DNA from: a virus
Virus record (IMG/VR): IMGVR_UViG_3300042567_000358
Location: 1-41,799 of that record
Strand: one strand, 5' to 3'
DNA length: 41,799 nucleotides
Shown here: one piece after another, positions 23,814-32,223 of the stretch
Position numbering within the stretch: the first letter of the stretch is position 1
How the letters are laid out: each line of letters begins with the position of its first letter
Program-made: the position numbers and the translations under genes
The notes under the pieces: generated by a model
The model's database searches: none
What the model saw: the letters and a program-made list of their open reading frames with translations, nothing else
What the model was told of the DNA's origin: nothing

Positions 23814-25736
23814 CTATAATCTCGTTACCCAACTCTTTCCAAAGTTTCTGCGTCTTGCAAAAAAGATTTGCTCACAGAACTGTTGCAGACTCATTGATTT
23901 GTTTTCCGGAAAATCGAACTCATATGCTACTGTATTTTCTAGCACATCACCCTGTACATAACCTATGATGTCATTTTTTAATTCTATATTTAATGGATAG
24001 CTGTTACATTCTTCATAATTTATTAAGAATTTTCTTTGCACAAATAACAAATCTTTTAGTATGTCTTCGGGTAACTCAAAGTTCTCTGTAACAAACTTAT
24101 CAATCAAGTCGAATACTTGAGTGTGTTTACACTCACCCTGTAAGTTAATAACAGTACTGTGAATAAGATTCCATCCGTGAATCTCCATACCCTGAATTGG
24201 ATCATGGTCTATCTTACCATTAGTTGTCCAATTATCATAGTGTTCTCTAATACGAGCTATCTCATTATTAAGCCAGGGGTCTGTCTGAATGTATTCGTAC
24301 AGTTTCTCATAGAAAGTCTTGTATTCAACATTACTATAGGTATATAGGAATCTAGCGATATAATTGGTCATTCCATTAATGTGGAAAGTATTCATGAACC
24401 ATGACCATACTTGAGCATCTATCATCTCGTTACGAGGCATGTCTTTAGTGGACACGATGACTTCAATGCCCTCTTTTACTTCATGCTCATTATATGTGCC
24501 AACTAGATAGTCATAAACAATACGGCCTTCAAGCTCATACTCAGCCTTTTGAGTTAGATTCATTTCAGCATTCTCTAACAACTGTGCTTGATATACAGTA
24601 ATACCAGTGTGGTTGCCTGCTAAGAATAACTTATAGAAGTTATCTTTCCAAGTCTCAAGTGTTTCGCCGGGTAAGCCAAGAATAAGTTCAGTATATAATG
24701 GAATACTATACTTCTCGCACAAGTCGAATACTTCTTGAATCTTATTCATAGCGAGGTTTTTACGCTTAATAATGTCCAATACATTATCGTCCATTGACTG
24801 TACTGAGAGGTTAAGACCCATCTTACTGCCGCCTTCGAAGATTAGCTTACGCACAATCTCAACAACCTCTTGCTTTTGGTTCTTTGCCCAAGCAATTGTG
24901 TAGGCTTTAGGATTGTTATACTTCTTTTGTACAGCAATTAACTTGTCTGCAATTAACGAGTCACGCTCAGGGAAGATACCAAAATTAGCATCAGTCAGTG
25001 ATACGAAATCACATTCGTTTCTACCAATCCATTCAAGCTCATCATACACTCGTTCAAGATGAAACTTCTTGACCTTACTGTAAGTCAAGCTTCCCCAGTC
25101 ACAGAATGTACACATATAAGGACAGCCGCGATTTGTTTCTAGCGTAGCATTCCATCGGACTTCGGGATGTTTCTCCATTAGTGATTTGAATACATCAGTA
25201 AGATAGGGACTAGGGATAGTGTCAAGGTCATTAATCCGATTCGGTAAGCCAGTATCCACCGTGTTCCCGTCAACATTAACTATTAAGCCAGTGATGTCTA
25301 GGTAATTCTTATCAGTAAGATATTGTTCTAATACTGATTTAACAGCCTTCTCACCCTCTTGTTTAACACATAGGTCAAGATAAGGAAAACGCTTAAAGAA
25401 CTCTTTATCAGTAATGGGAGGCTCAGGGCCCCCGGCGAATAAAAAGATATCGGGATTAGCTTTCTTTAGCTCACGCCCTAACACATGATTATAGCTACGA
25501 TTCCAAATATATGTACTAAAGCCTACTACATCATTATCTTTTAATCGTTCGACTACTTCCTCAATAGGGTCGCGGCGCCAGATAAATTGATCTAACTCAA
25601 AGTTTGCTGTAATGTCATCGAACTGATTCACATAGCTCCAAATAATGCCTGGACTATATGGCAGGTAGTAGGCGTTGAATTCCTTAGGTCCCTGCTGGAA
25701 GTTCGGATTAACGAAGCTGATTTTCTTTTTATGCAT
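23814..25736 (-). CDS. B12-binding-type radical SAM enzyme (2 of 2)
   Basis: From ATG 25736 the protein has 640 residues. The N-terminal KKKISFVNPNFQQGP, DVVGFSTYIW and IFLFAGGPEPP with CVKQEGEKAV fit a cobalamin-binding domain. The cluster motif is TNRGCPYMCTFCDWGS (Cys205, Cys209, Cys212). KMGLNLSVQS and LILGLPGET match the later strands of the radical SAM barrel and resemble B12-binding SAM enzymes such as those of the hopanoid, bacteriochlorophyll and antibiotic methylases. The longer frame begins with TTG at 25775, deep inside the upstream gene. The ATG at 25736 has AAAGG just before it and gives an eight-base overlap, like other genes here. Substrate unknown. Confidence 0.86.
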   Translation of the reverse strand: MHKKKISFVNPNFQQGPKEFNAYYLPYSPGIIWSYVNQFDDITANFELDQFIWRRDPIEEVVERLKDNDVVGFSTYIWNRSYNHVLGRELKKANPDIFLFAGGPEPPITDKEFFKRFPYLDLCVKQEGEKAVKSVLEQYLTDKNYLDITGLIVNVDGNTVDTGLPNRINDLDTIPSPYLTDVFKSLMEKHPEVRWNATLETNRGCPYMCTFCDWGSLTYSKVKKFHLERVYDELEWIGRNECDFVSLTDANFGIFPERDSLIADKLIAVQKKYNNPKAYTIAWAKNQKQEVVEIVRKLIFEGGSKMGLNLSVQSMDDNVLDIIKRKNLAMNKIQEVFDLCEKYSIPLYTELILGLPGETLETWKDNFYKLFLAGNHTGITVYQAQLLENAEMNLTQKAEYELEGRIVYDYLVGTYNEHEVKEGIEVIVSTKDMPRNEMIDAQVWSWFMNTFHINGMTNYIARFLYTYSNVEYKTFYEKLYEYIQTDPWLNNEIARIREHYDNWTTNGKIDHDPIQGMEIHGWNLIHSTVINLQGECKHTQVFDLIDKFVTENFELPEDILKDLLFVQRKFLINYEECNSYPLNIELKNDIIGYVQGDVLENTVAYEFDFPENKSMSLQQFCEQIFFARRRNFGKSWVTRL

Positions 25737-26592
25737 AGCCTTTGTATTTAATAAAGTTTGCAAGCTCGTCTGCAATTACCTTATATCCCTTAATAGTAGG
25801 GTGCGCCCCTTCACAATTTGTCAAGTATTCTGCTGGCCATGCCCTACTGTAATAATGTTGATGGAAACCGCCCCAATCACCTGCATCCATTATGTTATCT
25901 AGTTCAACTAACTTCTGCACAAAAGCCACATACTCCGTTGTATTGTGTAGATAACTTGACCAGTCAAACTTGTCACACAATGAACCTGTGTTAGCTCTCA
26001 AGTATTCAATGATACCCTCTGACCGTTGATTAAATGCATTAGCTATTACTAGTTTAAAATTATGTGCGTTAGCAAAATTTTGTAAATCCAGTAAGGCTAA
26101 CATTTGATTTGTTGCTACAAATCTTTCTGACCAAAGATGCTTAGCATAAGCTTTCCAAAAGATATTTTCTGAATCATGCGGCCAGGCAGTATTCCACTTA
26201 TAGTGTCTGTACTCCCCGTTGCTATATCCATCATCTTGACCGTTTGATTCGCTATGTGTGCCAGGTAAGTCTAATCGTTCAAAGCCGCTCATCATTAATA
26301 CGATAATGCCTTCGCTATTATCCCAATCAATCTTATCACAGAAATGTAATTGTTCAACAGCAGCACGATTGCCGATGCCTTTAATACCTAAATTAATAGG
26401 CGTGTGGTCAGTAAAGTGTTCGCGGCACAATACATTTACCCAACTGTTCTCGTGTTCATAATGTCTGATATGATAGTCATCGTGTCCGCGCAAACTAATC
26501 TGCGGGCGTCCATTATACTGATGCCAAATTTCGTCTGGGTATCCACCCTCGCCCTGAGTCCAACTGCATCCTAATCCAATAATATATTTCAT
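25729..26592 (-). CDS. SGNH-hydrolase-like protein (5 of 5)
   Basis: From ATG 26592 the protein has 287 residues. It starts MKYIIGLGCSWTQGEGG (predicted Ser10), has NLGIKGIGNRAAVEQ as Gly/Asn block and MSGFERLDL near block III, and ends with CEGAHPTIKGYKVIADELANF, where the His-Pro-Thr context is typical of the catalytic-His block. The longer frame would use TTG at 26601. The ATG gives an ATGA overlap with the preceding glycosyltransferase-like gene, so I use it. The middle part (about 90-230) is longer than in the other copies. Substrate unknown. Confidence 0.75.
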   Translation of the reverse strand: MKYIIGLGCSWTQGEGGYPDEIWHQYNGRPQISLRGHDDYHIRHYEHENSWVNVLCREHFTDHTPINLGIKGIGNRAAVEQLHFCDKIDWDNSEGIIVLMMSGFERLDLPGTHSESNGQDDGYSNGEYRHYKWNTAWPHDSENIFWKAYAKHLWSERFVATNQMLALLDLQNFANAHNFKLVIANAFNQRSEGIIEYLRANTGSLCDKFDWSSYLHNTTEYVAFVQKLVELDNIMDAGDWGGFHQHYYSRAWPAEYLTNCEGAHPTIKGYKVIADELANFIKYKGYA

Positions 26593-27626
26593 TTGAGCCA
26601 ACCTTTATTACGCATATGCTTTGTTATTTCAAAAAAATTACTGCTTATATCACCATATACTTCATGTTCATCTAATAAGAACTCTAGAGCTTTAGGTACC
26701 ATTTTTTCTTTATTGTTGCCGTAGTCTATAAATTTCTGTCTGTTGTATGCCAGTTTATCTTTTACTCTATCATATAATATGTGCTTGTCAATGCCCTTAA
26801 TTCGTTTAATATTTTCGGTAATACCTTCAATTCTACTATCAATATCGGGGTCATTATCGTAAGAGTAATCAAATAGTTCAGTATAGGGTTCTATACCATA
26901 ATCTTCTAATAGATATTTATGGAAATACTGACAAGAAAGTACCATGAACGGCTTCATCGCTATTACGCTTTTCATAGTTTTTTCGCTAGGGTAATACTCT
27001 TTAGGTTTAACTCTGCTTTCACATACTATGTCTACTAATCCTCTAAAGAAACTATTAGGGAAGTAGCTAGGGGTGCGCTCTGGATGACTGCTTAGTATAA
27101 AATTATCTTCGTCAATTAAGGGTGAGCCGTCATGATATTTCCAATCGGGTACATCACCTCTATATGCATTATGATATGTAACGATGCCGTCCGACAGTAG
27201 ATTATCTCTAGCTAAGGTGTCGATCATGTTGATTCGCTCACTTGAACTTCTGTGACAGTAAAGCGTAAACAGCTTGTCAGCCTTATGTATATTTTGAGTA
27301 AAGTCTACATCCTCAAATTTATATAAGGTGTTGCTTTGATTTTGCAGATAGTAAGCAAAGTTTTTGTTAACTACAATATGGTCTGATATCTTTCTATCAA
27401 ATCCTGGGGACAGAATAGTTATAGTTTTGTTATTTGTTTGAAGCCAACCCTCTATACCACTTATAAATTCTTTAAAAATAAGTTCAACATCATATTCACC
27501 TGTCGAAAATATTATTATAGTGTCAGGATTAATTTCTTTAATACTATTAATATGAGTTTCGTAGCTAGGAGATTCGGAGTTTATATATTGCTGAACAATG
27601 TAGGCTTTACTGATCTGTTTTACCAT
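26589..27626 (-). CDS. Glycosyltransferase-like family protein (free-standing)
   Basis: The 345-aa protein has the same two blocks as its relatives. LFTLYCHRSSSERINMIDTL with NLLSDGIVTYHN is block one; here the usual NR..R.HR is altered to HRSSSER. Block two is DIVCESRV...YYPSEKTMKSVI, PFMVLSCQYFHKYLLEDYG and LFDYSYDND, where the usual GFKTF and DES are worn down. It may thus differ in donor. The N-terminal part (DTIIIFSTGEYDVELIF, TITILSPGFDR) looks like alternating strands of a Rossmann-like domain. It overlaps the epimerase by 20 bases and the SGNH gene by four. Confidence 0.6.
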   Translation of the reverse strand: MVKQISKAYIVQQYINSESPSYETHINSIKEINPDTIIIFSTGEYDVELIFKEFISGIEGWLQTNNKTITILSPGFDRKISDHIVVNKNFAYYLQNQSNTLYKFEDVDFTQNIHKADKLFTLYCHRSSSERINMIDTLARDNLLSDGIVTYHNAYRGDVPDWKYHDGSPLIDEDNFILSSHPERTPSYFPNSFFRGLVDIVCESRVKPKEYYPSEKTMKSVIAMKPFMVLSCQYFHKYLLEDYGIEPYTELFDYSYDNDPDIDSRIEGITENIKRIKGIDKHILYDRVKDKLAYNRQKFIDYGNNKEKMVPKALEFLLDEHEVYGDISSNFFEITKHMRNKGWLK

Positions 27627-28587
27627 TAATAATTTCTCCGTTAATCCAATGGTAAGTCTTCAATAGACCAGTTTCTAAGTCTTCGTGTGGCTTCCATCCA
27701 GTAACCTGTTCTATCAGTCTGTTGTCACTGCGTCTTCCCATAACACCCAACGGACCATCAATGTTCTTAATAGTTACTTTTTTGTTAGTCAAGTTAGCAA
27801 TCAGTAATACAAGTTCATTAATAGATATCATGCGCTCACTGCCTAAGTTGACAGGCTTATCGTAGTCACTGTTCATAATACGATGAATACCGTCAATGCA
27901 CTCATCAATGTATAAGAAGCTGCGGGTTTGATTGCCGGGACCCCAAATCTCTACAGTACCGTTGTCATCAGCAAGTGCCACTTTTCTACACAGTGCGGCT
28001 GGCGCCTTTTCTTTGCCGTTGTTCCAACTGCCATTCGGCCCGAACACATTATGAAATCTTGCGATGCGAACATCTATGTTATAGTTACGGGCATATGTCA
28101 TGTACAGTCGTTCACTGAATAGTTTTTCCCAACCGTACTCACTGTCTGGATTAGCAGGGTAAGCACTGTCTTCAGATAGAATAGGATTGTCAGGATCAAG
28201 TTGATTATGCTCTGGGTACATACATGCACTTGAGCTATAGAATACCTTCTTACAATCCATGTTCTTCATAGCATCTAATACATTTAGATTGATAGACACA
28301 GAGTTGTGCATGATATCTGCATCGTGTTCGCCAGTGAAGATATATCCTGCACCGCCCATATCCGCTGCTAACTGATATACTTCATCAAACTTATGACAAT
28401 AAAAGATGTAGTCAACATTTTCTTTTAGCCTTAGGTCTTTCACATAAAACTCATCAGCAGAGCTATCAGTATACAGCGGGTATTTTAAATCAGCGCCAAC
28501 TACATAGTGACCTTGACTCTTTAAACTTTCAACAAGGTATGCACCAATAAATCCACCTGCGCCACATACTAATATAGTTTTTTTCAT
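27607..28587 (-). CDS. NAD-dependent epimerase, GDP-mannose 3,5-epimerase-like
   Basis: This 326-aa short-chain epimerase has GAGGFIG (9-15) for NAD, QLAADMGGAGYIF (72-84), FYSSSACMYPE (116-126, Cys122), the YGWEK pair (Tyr151, Lys155), ARFHNVFGPNGSW and GKEKAPAALCRK (191-202, Lys194). Cysteine and lysine in these two places are the acid/base residues of plant GDP-mannose 3,5-epimerase. The MGG and EKAPAA segments are also shared with it, so the best guess is conversion of GDP-D-mannose to GDP-L-galactose or -gulose. It could instead act on a related GDP- or UDP-sugar. The start overlaps the end of the glycosyltransferase-like gene at 28584 by four bases, so the product may feed that enzyme. 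Confidence 0.85.
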   Translation of the reverse strand: MKKTILVCGAGGFIGAYLVESLKSQGHYVVGADLKYPLYTDSSADEFYVKDLRLKENVDYIFYCHKFDEVYQLAADMGGAGYIFTGEHDADIMHNSVSINLNVLDAMKNMDCKKVFYSSSACMYPEHNQLDPDNPILSEDSAYPANPDSEYGWEKLFSERLYMTYARNYNIDVRIARFHNVFGPNGSWNNGKEKAPAALCRKVALADDNGTVEIWGPGNQTRSFLYIDECIDGIHRIMNSDYDKPVNLGSERMISINELVLLIANLTNKKVTIKNIDGPLGVMGRRSDNRLIEQVTGWKPHEDLETGLLKTYHWINGEIINGKTDQ

Positions 28588-29921
28588 TTAATGTTTTCTC
28601 TAACTAGTTTATTAATGTTATCAAGTAACATGTCTACACCTAAGGTCTTTATTAGATTAAAGTTATGCTCAAGAATAGGCTTAACTCTGCGTTTGAAATC
28701 AAGTATCTGATTATGATCCCAGGACGATATCACTTTGAATACTTCTCTGATGCGTCTCATTCTTTCGTCTGGACTGACATCTCCATTATCGTATTCTTCG
28801 GACCAGAATTCATTGAATGTCTTGAACCCTAGCGATTGCAGATATTCTAATGCTCCTGCGCCTGCAACTAATATAAAAGGATGCTTTTCTTTAAAAGGCT
28901 TGAAGCTTTTCTCAGTTAGTGCAACCTCTAGCTCACCGAAATTTGTCTCAGTTACTACGCTTACTAGACTATTTTGATAATATGGTCTGGACCTATGGTT
29001 AGTGTCTTCACACATTTGAGTAATTTCATGCTCATCATCTAGTACTAACGGCAATTTATTATTAAATCGCTGTGCTACCTCTTCGTTAATTCCCTCATTT
29101 CTATACCTATTTGATTCCACGACCCCAATAGCTCTATCTAAAAATGTGTCACTTGGATGCTCAATGTGTGTTTTGCTAAAGCTAATATAGCTTCGTTCAA
29201 CTAATCCTAATGCTTCAAGATGCAACGCTGCCTCAATTCGGTGATCTCTGAATCTACGATTCCACATTAAGAATAGTTTCTCCGGCACTGTCTCAGTATT
29301 ATATTCAGGTTCAGCACCCGGAAGTTGAAGATGTCTTTTAAATATATAGCCGCCGGACGCATATGGAATAATAGTAAGTCGGTAATGAGGGTCGTTTGGA
29401 ATACCATTTCTTTCACAGTAATCTGAATATAGTTTATTACTATTGACTGCACCGGTCAGATAAATTATTTTATTCAAAGGAATACCGTGTGTATTGCCAA
29501 AGTAATCATGCAATGAATTTAAGTGCTGTTCAGACATAAATGCTTCAACGCCGTGGTCAATTAATATATAACCATTTTTATCTCTAACTAATCTAATTAA
29601 ATGCCACGGTACATGAGCAAATTCAAGTAATCCTGTTTTACCCGTGAAGTAAAAAGCAAAGTTGATGCGCCAAAACAAGGTATAGGGAATAATAAAGGGG
29701 CGTTCGTCTTCAGTAGTAATTGAGCAAGCCGGATACATATCATATGATTCAGGGTCGTGACTAAAAATCTGATGCCAAACACTGTCTGTAACGAAACAAG
29801 TAGAATTTACTGTTCCGTGTTCTGAAACATTGTTGAGACTAAAAATATTGGGCAATTCAGTATTCCAAGCTGGACCTTTAGGCCCAATCCAGCTATAGAC
29901 AATTTTAATTCTATCGTCCAT
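28584..29921 (-). CDS. Glycosyltransferase-like family protein (free-standing, next to the epimerase)
   Basis: The 445-aa protein carries KLFLMWNRRFRDHRIEAAL with LGLVERSYISFSK, then YYQNSLVSVVTETNFG, LTEKSFKPFKEKHPFILVAG, LEYLQSLGFKTFNEFWSEEYD and a helical tail. These are the clearest family blocks in the window after the oxygenase fusion. The N-terminal half (about 1-210) holds a HVPWHLIRLVRDKNGYILID segment that looks like a Rossmann-like core of its own. Unlike three free or fused members, it is not followed by an SGNH gene; it is followed by the GDP-mannose-epimerase-like gene. The ATG begins directly after the preceding stop. Function inferred, not shown. Confidence 0.65.
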   Translation of the reverse strand: MDDRIKIVYSWIGPKGPAWNTELPNIFSLNNVSEHGTVNSTCFVTDSVWHQIFSHDPESYDMYPACSITTEDERPFIIPYTLFWRINFAFYFTGKTGLLEFAHVPWHLIRLVRDKNGYILIDHGVEAFMSEQHLNSLHDYFGNTHGIPLNKIIYLTGAVNSNKLYSDYCERNGIPNDPHYRLTIIPYASGGYIFKRHLQLPGAEPEYNTETVPEKLFLMWNRRFRDHRIEAALHLEALGLVERSYISFSKTHIEHPSDTFLDRAIGVVESNRYRNEGINEEVAQRFNNKLPLVLDDEHEITQMCEDTNHRSRPYYQNSLVSVVTETNFGELEVALTEKSFKPFKEKHPFILVAGAGALEYLQSLGFKTFNEFWSEEYDNGDVSPDERMRRIREVFKVISSWDHNQILDFKRRVKPILEHNFNLIKTLGVDMLLDNINKLVRENIK

Positions 29922-30896
29922 TTAATCAACCTTAAATTTAGGAATGATGATGTCAGTGCCGCAATGACAATGTTCTTTGAAGCATGTAATTTGTTTGGGG
30001 CCAACATTTTCTACATCATCAAGTATGTGTCCAACTGTTCCACCTTGACCACAGCTAGCTAGAGAGATTTCTCCGGTAGGATTGATAAAGATACTATCAC
30101 CGACATTACACTTCCATCCTGTAAAGAAGTTTTCTCTCCTAACAATAATCTCATTACTATTAGTAGGGTTTGAATACCTATCGTTATCACCCTCGTAACG
30201 ATTATAGCTCACATTACGATATGATCTTTTACCGGGCTTATGCACAGTTTCTTGTGATTCGCAGGTATGAGTGTCTAAGAACTCAGCTTTCTTTTTATCA
30301 GTGTATTCCCAAGGTCCTGCGTTAACACTCATTTCATCAAACAGGGGTGTCCACTCAATGAAATAGTTTGGCATCACTGACTTTAGTTCTTCTGCGAACT
30401 CTACTACTTCCCAAAAGCGGTCTTCATGCATAAGCATTTTAGTTGACAGGTAGTTAACCTTCTCGCATAAGAAAATACTATTTTCCTTATATCGCTCTTT
30501 ATTAGCGAACTCTACATGAAAGCTAGCCACTACATCGTCAAATAAATGGTAGTGCTTTTCCCACCATGCTAGAGGGCGTGAAAGATTAGTATTAACTGCA
30601 AGAGTAGCGAACGGTAATTCTTTATATAACCATTCACAGATAGGAATAAAATTACGCCATGCTGTAGGTTCGCCGCCACTAAAAAAGAACTTGAAGTTCT
30701 TATATCCAGCAGCCTTATACTTATTAATAATTGATTCTAGATTTTGAATGTATAGGTCTAGATTACCGTTATTGGGATTTTCACCCGCCCAATTACCCGG
30801 GTTACAATAACTGCAACGAAAGTTGCAGAAATTGTTTACTTGCCATGTAACCGCTAGATAAGGTTCTGGCGCTTCAATTGCTAATAACTTACGCAC
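29922..30896 (-). CDS. Radical SAM enzyme (compact)
   Basis: The 324-aa protein (from GTG 30896) opens with a strand LAVTWQVNNFCNFRCSYCN that holds the CxxxCxxC cluster (Cys24, Cys28, Cys31), followed by FKFFFSGGEPTAW, the GGEP SAM-contact motif. The second half has clustered cysteines (FTGWKCNV, SLASCGQGG, CFKEHCHCG) that could bind an extra iron-sulphur cluster, as in SPASM or twitch domains. A longer frame starts with TTG at 30929, but the GTG at 30896 gives an eight-base overlap with the upstream gene, and GGAGG lies about 12 bases before it. It is the last of four consecutive radical SAM genes. Substrate unknown. Confidence 0.85.
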   Translation of the reverse strand: MRKLLAIEAPEPYLAVTWQVNNFCNFRCSYCNPGNWAGENPNNGNLDLYIQNLESIINKYKAAGYKNFKFFFSGGEPTAWRNFIPICEWLYKELPFATLAVNTNLSRPLAWWEKHYHLFDDVVASFHVEFANKERYKENSIFLCEKVNYLSTKMLMHEDRFWEVVEFAEELKSVMPNYFIEWTPLFDEMSVNAGPWEYTDKKKAEFLDTHTCESQETVHKPGKRSYRNVSYNRYEGDNDRYSNPTNSNEIIVRRENFFTGWKCNVGDSIFINPTGEISLASCGQGGTVGHILDDVENVGPKQITCFKEHCHCGTDIIIPKFKVD

Positions 30897-32220
30897 GGGC
30901 GGCGTTTTCCTCCGCAATCTGTCTAGCAATCTGTTCCTTAAGGGCTACCTCTGCCCACTCGTATACTTCTTTGATTTCAGGAACAACATCTTCAAACTTT
31001 TCGTTACGGAACTCATCAAGCTCATCATTAAACTGCTTGAACTCTAGAAGTCCGCCGGGGTTCTCATCACCGACATTTAAGTTATAGATAATCATTTTGA
31101 ACCCGTTGTAGACATCTACATTGTCTTTACCATATTTATTTTGGTAGACCCGATATAGTTCAATCAATCTATTCTTAACATGTCTAGGTAAGATCATGAT
31201 ATTAGCATACCATGGGTTAGTAGCTAGATTAAATCTAGGGCTAACCTTTAAGTCAATTAAGTTATTGTCTATTAGATAGTCAAAGAAGTCAGGGAACTTA
31301 AAGATATTCCAAATACTAATAGTAGGTGTAATTTGAAATTGAACATGCGGTAGTTCTTCTTTTAGCTTCTTGATGTTTGCTACAGTCTTATCCCAGTCTG
31401 TACCCTTACGAATACATTCTGCTAATTCACCGTGTGCGTCAAGGCTTCCCCATACTTGAATATTCTTAAACTTACTCCAATAAGTGAGCAAATCTTTATT
31501 TTTATATCCGTGTAATGTACTGAAGTTCGTAGTATAATTTAATTCAATCGTGTCCGCTTGACCGTTCTCAATCCAATAATCAAGACACTCATAGTGTTCA
31601 GGAGTAATAATGATTTCGCCGCCGGCAAAGTATACTTCGCTAACATCAGCAAGATATGGCTTTAACTTAACCATAAACTTTTGGTCGTCATTATTATTAA
31701 TAACGACTTTACGATCAGGGAAATATTGGTCCCACATTTCTTGGCCGCGCTTGTCTTTAAATTCCTGTGCCCACATGCTTGAGCAGTCAGGGCCGCAGCT
31801 ACGACATTTCATGTTACACAGGTTACTGAAACGAATATCCATGTACTTCATTTCAAACTCTGATAAGCTGCCGTCTTCTTGTGTATTCTCAGCAATGTAG
31901 TTTACATAGTCAAGACCTCTACGCTTATTGTGGCTTTGGCGCATAGTCCAAGTACCCATAAGTTCAAGATCAAAACAACGCTTACATTCTGGAACTTCAA
32001 TGTCATTAAGCATATCTGAACGGATTTCGTTATAGCGTTCACTATTCATCATTTCGAGGATACTTTGGTCGCCTTCGATTTTCGCAACAGGCATGTTACT
32101 GTCTGCAATACAGCAAGGCATTACTCGCTTGTCAGGCCATGCATGAAAATGCACCCAGGGCAATACGCAGAAATGCTTACCTTGTGTTACTAGTTTTTCT
32201 ACTTGTTCATTGTTAGCCAT
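30889..32220 (-). CDS. Radical SAM protein with N-terminal SPASM/twitch-like cysteines (1 of 3)
   Basis: The 443-aa protein begins with a cysteine domain, HFCVLPWVHFHAWPDKR (Cys18), MPCC (36-37) and CKRC (79-82). This looks like a SPASM or twitch auxiliary-cluster module placed before the barrel instead of after it. The radical SAM core follows: DIRFSNLCNMKCRSCG (Cys135, Cys139, Cys142), YFAGGEIIITPEHY, GSLDAHGELAECIRKGTDW. The GGE motif fits SAM binding. SPASM enzymes usually modify peptides or proteins. In marine phages such proteins are commonly annotated twitch-domain radical SAM proteins. It follows its relative at 32224 by three bases. Substrate unknown. Confidence 0.87.
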   Translation of the reverse strand: MANNEQVEKLVTQGKHFCVLPWVHFHAWPDKRVMPCCIADSNMPVAKIEGDQSILEMMNSERYNEIRSDMLNDIEVPECKRCFDLELMGTWTMRQSHNKRRGLDYVNYIAENTQEDGSLSEFEMKYMDIRFSNLCNMKCRSCGPDCSSMWAQEFKDKRGQEMWDQYFPDRKVVINNNDDQKFMVKLKPYLADVSEVYFAGGEIIITPEHYECLDYWIENGQADTIELNYTTNFSTLHGYKNKDLLTYWSKFKNIQVWGSLDAHGELAECIRKGTDWDKTVANIKKLKEELPHVQFQITPTISIWNIFKFPDFFDYLIDNNLIDLKVSPRFNLATNPWYANIMILPRHVKNRLIELYRVYQNKYGKDNVDVYNGFKMIIYNLNVGDENPGGLLEFKQFNDELDEFRNEKFEDVVPEIKEVYEWAEVALKEQIARQIAEENAARA

Positions 32221-32223
32221 GTG

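Noticed and set aside
25745-25752. ATTAAATA before the radical SAM gene at 25736 as a late promoter
   Set aside because: Weak match with an eight-base distance, not the 4-5 seen elsewhere, inside the coding end of an SGNH gene.
25737-25775. Long upstream start (TTG 25775) for the second B12-type radical SAM gene
   Set aside because: It would overlap the upstream gene by 47 bases. ATG 25736 gives an eight-base overlap with AAAGG just before it.
30897-30929. TTG start at 30929 for the compact radical SAM gene
   Set aside because: GTG 30896 fits the usual overlap and has GGAGG upstream. The longer form adds only a charged tail with no domain.
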